The position numbers and the translations under genes were made by a program. The notes under the pieces were generated by a model. The model searched no databases. It was not told where the DNA came from and worked only from the letters and a program-made list of their open reading frames with translations. DNA of 6,788 bases from an uncultured Prevotella sp. (lineage in GTDB: Bacteria; Bacteroidota; Bacteroidia; Bacteroidales; Bacteroidaceae). Positions within the stretch are counted from its first letter, which is position 1. Every line of letters starts with the position of its first letter. The stretch spans positions 1 through 6,788 of the forward strand of contig CAJPTO010000174.1 of NCBI GenBank assembly GCA_905373605.1, written 5' to 3'. Shown here piece by piece: positions 5,525-6,788 of the stretch.

Positions 5525-5748
5525 GATTTTTTCTATGCTTTCTCAATAACAATGTTTAGTAAAACAACACAGAAGCTGTGAAGCTTCATTCTCTCAAATT
5601 TTTCATTATACTAACGTAAGGTCAATGGCCGCAATCATCCAAAAGGATGTTGCGGCCTTTACTTTTGTCGGCTGCCTCCACGCAAAGGTTGGAGAAGCCT
5701 TGCTCTTGATGCGACAAAGAAGGATGGACGGCGACTCATTTTGGAGGG
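5525..5748. other. Spacer between the sigma operon and the lipoprotein gene
   Basis: This 224-bp gap between convergent genes holds no credible gene. Besides the terminator at 5627-5666 it has a small hairpin CACAG-AAG-CTGTG (5568-5580) and a second larger inverted structure: TTTGTCG at 5664-5670 pairs with CGACAAA at 5712-5718, enclosing CTCCA and TGGAG. The second structure begins inside the terminator T-tract, so it may belong to the lipoprotein transcript on the other strand. Confidence 0.5.
5627..5666 (+). terminator. Rho-independent terminator of the sigma/anti-sigma operon
   Basis: GGCCGCAATCATCC (5627-5640) pairs with GGATGTTGCGGCC (5645-5657) through 13 base pairs with one bulged T and a loop AAAA. 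It is followed by TTTACTTTT on the + strand. On the minus strand the hairpin is not followed by a T-run, so it acts in the + direction. It lies 102 bp after the stop of the membrane-protein gene. Confidence 0.85.
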
Positions 5749-6303
5749 TCATTCCACCGAAAAGCCTTGGCCTTGCTTACGCAGAACAATCTTAAATTGC
5801 GTGCCATGAACAAGGGGATCGATGCTTTTGCCCTGCCATTCCACCGTTTTCAAATCCAAGCTGTTGCCACCTAACATCTTATCTGCATTCGGCAAGGCTG
5901 AATATTCGAAATGGAAGCGCAGGTTGGTTTTAACGCCGTCGACGGTTATCGTGGCATCCGAGTAGCCTTCGCCACGCCGCCCCTCGTCTGTTTCCCAAAA
6001 CTTCATCACCTTGAAATCGGGCAAATCGGGCCAAAAGCAAAACACATCAGTGCCATTGAGCTTCTCTGCCGTAACGCTCTTCGTACGTTTGCTTGCTTGC
6101 CCGAACACCGAGAAACGACATTCGTAAAGCATTTCGGTAGGTGAAACGGCCTTGTCACCATCGATTACCTCCACATACACTGTGGCATTCATTGCTGAAG
6201 CCACCATTGGCATGTACGATGGCTTCTCTTCGTCTGAACTGCAAGCCGCCAAAAGCACAGCGGCTGCCATTACCAGTAAATAGATTTTAAAATGCTTCAT
6301 CAT
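5749..6303 (-). CDS. Lipoprotein of unknown function, possibly surface-exposed
   Basis: The product has 184 residues from the first of two adjacent ATG codons (6303 or 6300). Residues 1-20 form a lipoprotein signal peptide with Lys4/Lys6, a hydrophobic core and the lipobox L-A-A-C, so C21 is the lipidated residue. It is followed by Ser-Ser-Asp-Glu-Glu-Lys; acidic residues at this place resemble the lipoprotein export signal that sends Bacteroidota lipoproteins to the cell surface. The mature part (22-184) looks like a small beta-rich domain with alternating segments VYVEVIDGD (42-50), ATITVDGVKTNLRFHFEYS (117-135) and QFKIVLRKQ (169-177); I do not recognise the family and no catalytic motif is visible. 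The gene stands alone, convergent with the sigma operon. It may have a structured leader. Function is unknown. Confidence 0.87.
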   Translation of the reverse strand: MMKHFKIYLLVMAAAVLLAACSSDEEKPSYMPMVASAMNATVYVEVIDGDKAVSPTEMLYECRFSVFGQASKRTKSVTAEKLNGTDVFCFWPDLPDFKVMKFWETDEGRRGEGYSDATITVDGVKTNLRFHFEYSALPNADKMLGGNSLDLKTVEWQGKSIDPLVHGTQFKIVLRKQGQGFSVE

Positions 6304-6424
6304 CTCTTTTCAATTAGCGAAATAAATCTAGATTGTCATCACATGCGGCAGAACCCGCCACAACCCTGATGGTTGCTTAGCTGTTGCGCCACGAATATAC
6401 GCTGCCTTATGAACAGCCGCACTG
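6304..6424 (-). promoter_or_regulatory. Possible structured 5' leader of the lipoprotein gene
   Basis: If transcription begins just after the box at 6425-6432, the leader is about 115 nt and contains three consecutive inverted repeats, given here in + strand order from the distal end: AACAGC at 6412-6417 pairs with GCTGTT at 6380-6385 (a 26-nt loop); CAACC-CTGAT-GGTTG at 6361-6375; and GCGG-CAGAAC-CCGC at 6345-6358. Between the last stem and the ATG the sequence is A/T-rich. None of the known riboswitch classes is recognised. The stems are short (4-6 bp), so the structure is a proposal. Confidence 0.3.
6323..6330 (-). promoter_or_regulatory. Alternative weak -7 box close to the lipoprotein gene
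   Basis: The minus strand reads TAGATTTA, which matches TAnnTTTG except for the last base. It is 20 bp before the ATG at 6303, leaving only a very short leader. No -33 element is seen. It is the less likely of the two candidate promoters. Confidence 0.2.
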
Positions 6425-6432
6425 CAAAAATA
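6425..6432 (-). promoter_or_regulatory. Candidate -7 box TATTTTTG for the lipoprotein gene
   Basis: The minus strand reads TATTTTTG, a full match to TAnnTTTG. The expected start of transcription, near 6417, coincides with the outer stem of the possible leader structure. No TTTG-like -33 element is found 19-21 bp further upstream, which lowers confidence. Confidence 0.4.
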
Positions 6433-6740
6433 GGCAAAATAAGTGGAACATGTGCGCTTGGGTAACACATAATCAAAAAAATATTTTGAGGAAATGAAGC
6501 CTCCGCATTCTCCTTTCTCTCCGCGTGGGCATTTTATTAACGGCATGTTACGCAGATGGTGTATTATAACAGAAGTTCCCAAAAGCATTTTTGCTTGACT
6601 ATAACCCTGCTTCACCTTCTTCGAAGATATAGCCAACACGCGGTTACCTCATTCGCTTACCCCCGCTATTTTCATTTCATCCCGCATGCTAGGCATGTGC
6701 AACATTCCCCGTACCGCTTCACATGATGGGTGTCCGGCAT
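6433..6740. other. Intergenic region without a convincing gene
   Basis: No gene can be supported here. A 312-nt frame is open on the minus strand from a GTG at 6639 to 6328, but it runs through the candidate promoter and leader, has no RBS context, and its product (Cys-rich, no domain, no signal) is not recognised. I treat it as noncoding. The region has an A/T-rich stretch around 6471-6490 and ends with GC-rich small palindromes, including CGGCATATGCCG at 6735-6746. Confidence 0.5.
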
Positions 6741-6788
6741 ATGCCGTACACGTGTCTGCCTTATGCCGTACACGTGTCTACCTTATGC
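6741..6788. repeat. 22-bp tandem repeat, cut by the window end
   Basis: ATGCCGTACACGTGTCTGCC plus TT at 6741-6762 is repeated at 6763-6784 with one G-to-A change, and a third unit starts at 6785. Each unit contains the 8-bp palindrome ACACGTGT. A diverged half unit may precede it (ending GTGTCCGGCAT at 6730-6740). The array continues outside the window, so copy number is unknown. Confidence 0.8.

Noticed and set aside
6328..6639. 103-residue minus-strand open frame before the lipoprotein gene
   Set aside because: It starts with GTG without RBS context, runs through a candidate promoter and leader hairpins, and has no recognisable domain. It was kept only as a description of the region.

Overview
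The window comes from a Bacteroidota chromosome, most likely Bacteroidales and probably Prevotellaceae. This rests on gene content and style: a 630-residue biosynthetic arginine decarboxylase, an ECF sigma factor overlapping a short single-span membrane protein, a lipoprotein with a Ser-Ser-Asp-Glu-Glu surface-export-like tail, start codons without strong Shine-Dalgarno sites, and -7 boxes of the TAnnTTTG type. The species call is inference. No RNA gene, CRISPR array, transposase or phage gene was found.

Layout. 1-64: seven units of a degenerate 9-bp tandem repeat. 125-2017 (+): speA, arginine to agmatine. 2031-2194: the same 9-bp repeat family, followed at 2208-2303 by twelve 8-bp units (consensus CTTTTCAC) that run into the end of the next gene. 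2292-3305 (-): an exported nitroreductase of the Acg-like type, convergent with speA. 3306-3684: a gene-free stretch made almost wholly of repeats (eleven 8-bp AGTTAACR units, a 58-bp duplication, a 21-bp-period array). 3685-4281 (-): a TetR-type repressor whose upstream region holds a perfect 18-bp inverted repeat flanking a -7 box, a clear autoregulation design. 4540-5052 (+) and 5042-5524 (+): an ECF sigma factor and an overlapping one-span membrane protein, probably its anti-sigma factor. 5627-5666: a rho-independent terminator for that pair. 5749-6303 (-): a lipoprotein of unknown function. 6304-6788: no convincing gene, but a possible structured leader for the lipoprotein and a 22-bp tandem repeat cut by the window edge.

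How the parts may work together. speA supplies agmatine for polyamine synthesis and stands alone here. The repressor and the nitroreductase lie in the same direction, but 379 bp of repeats separate them, so a regulatory link is only a hypothesis. The sigma and anti-sigma pair forms a tight translationally coupled unit with no obvious target gene inside the window. The most unusual property is the density of short tandem repeats: almost every intergenic gap has its own unit type, the arrays start at or inside gene 3' ends, and two stop codons lie in repeat sequence.
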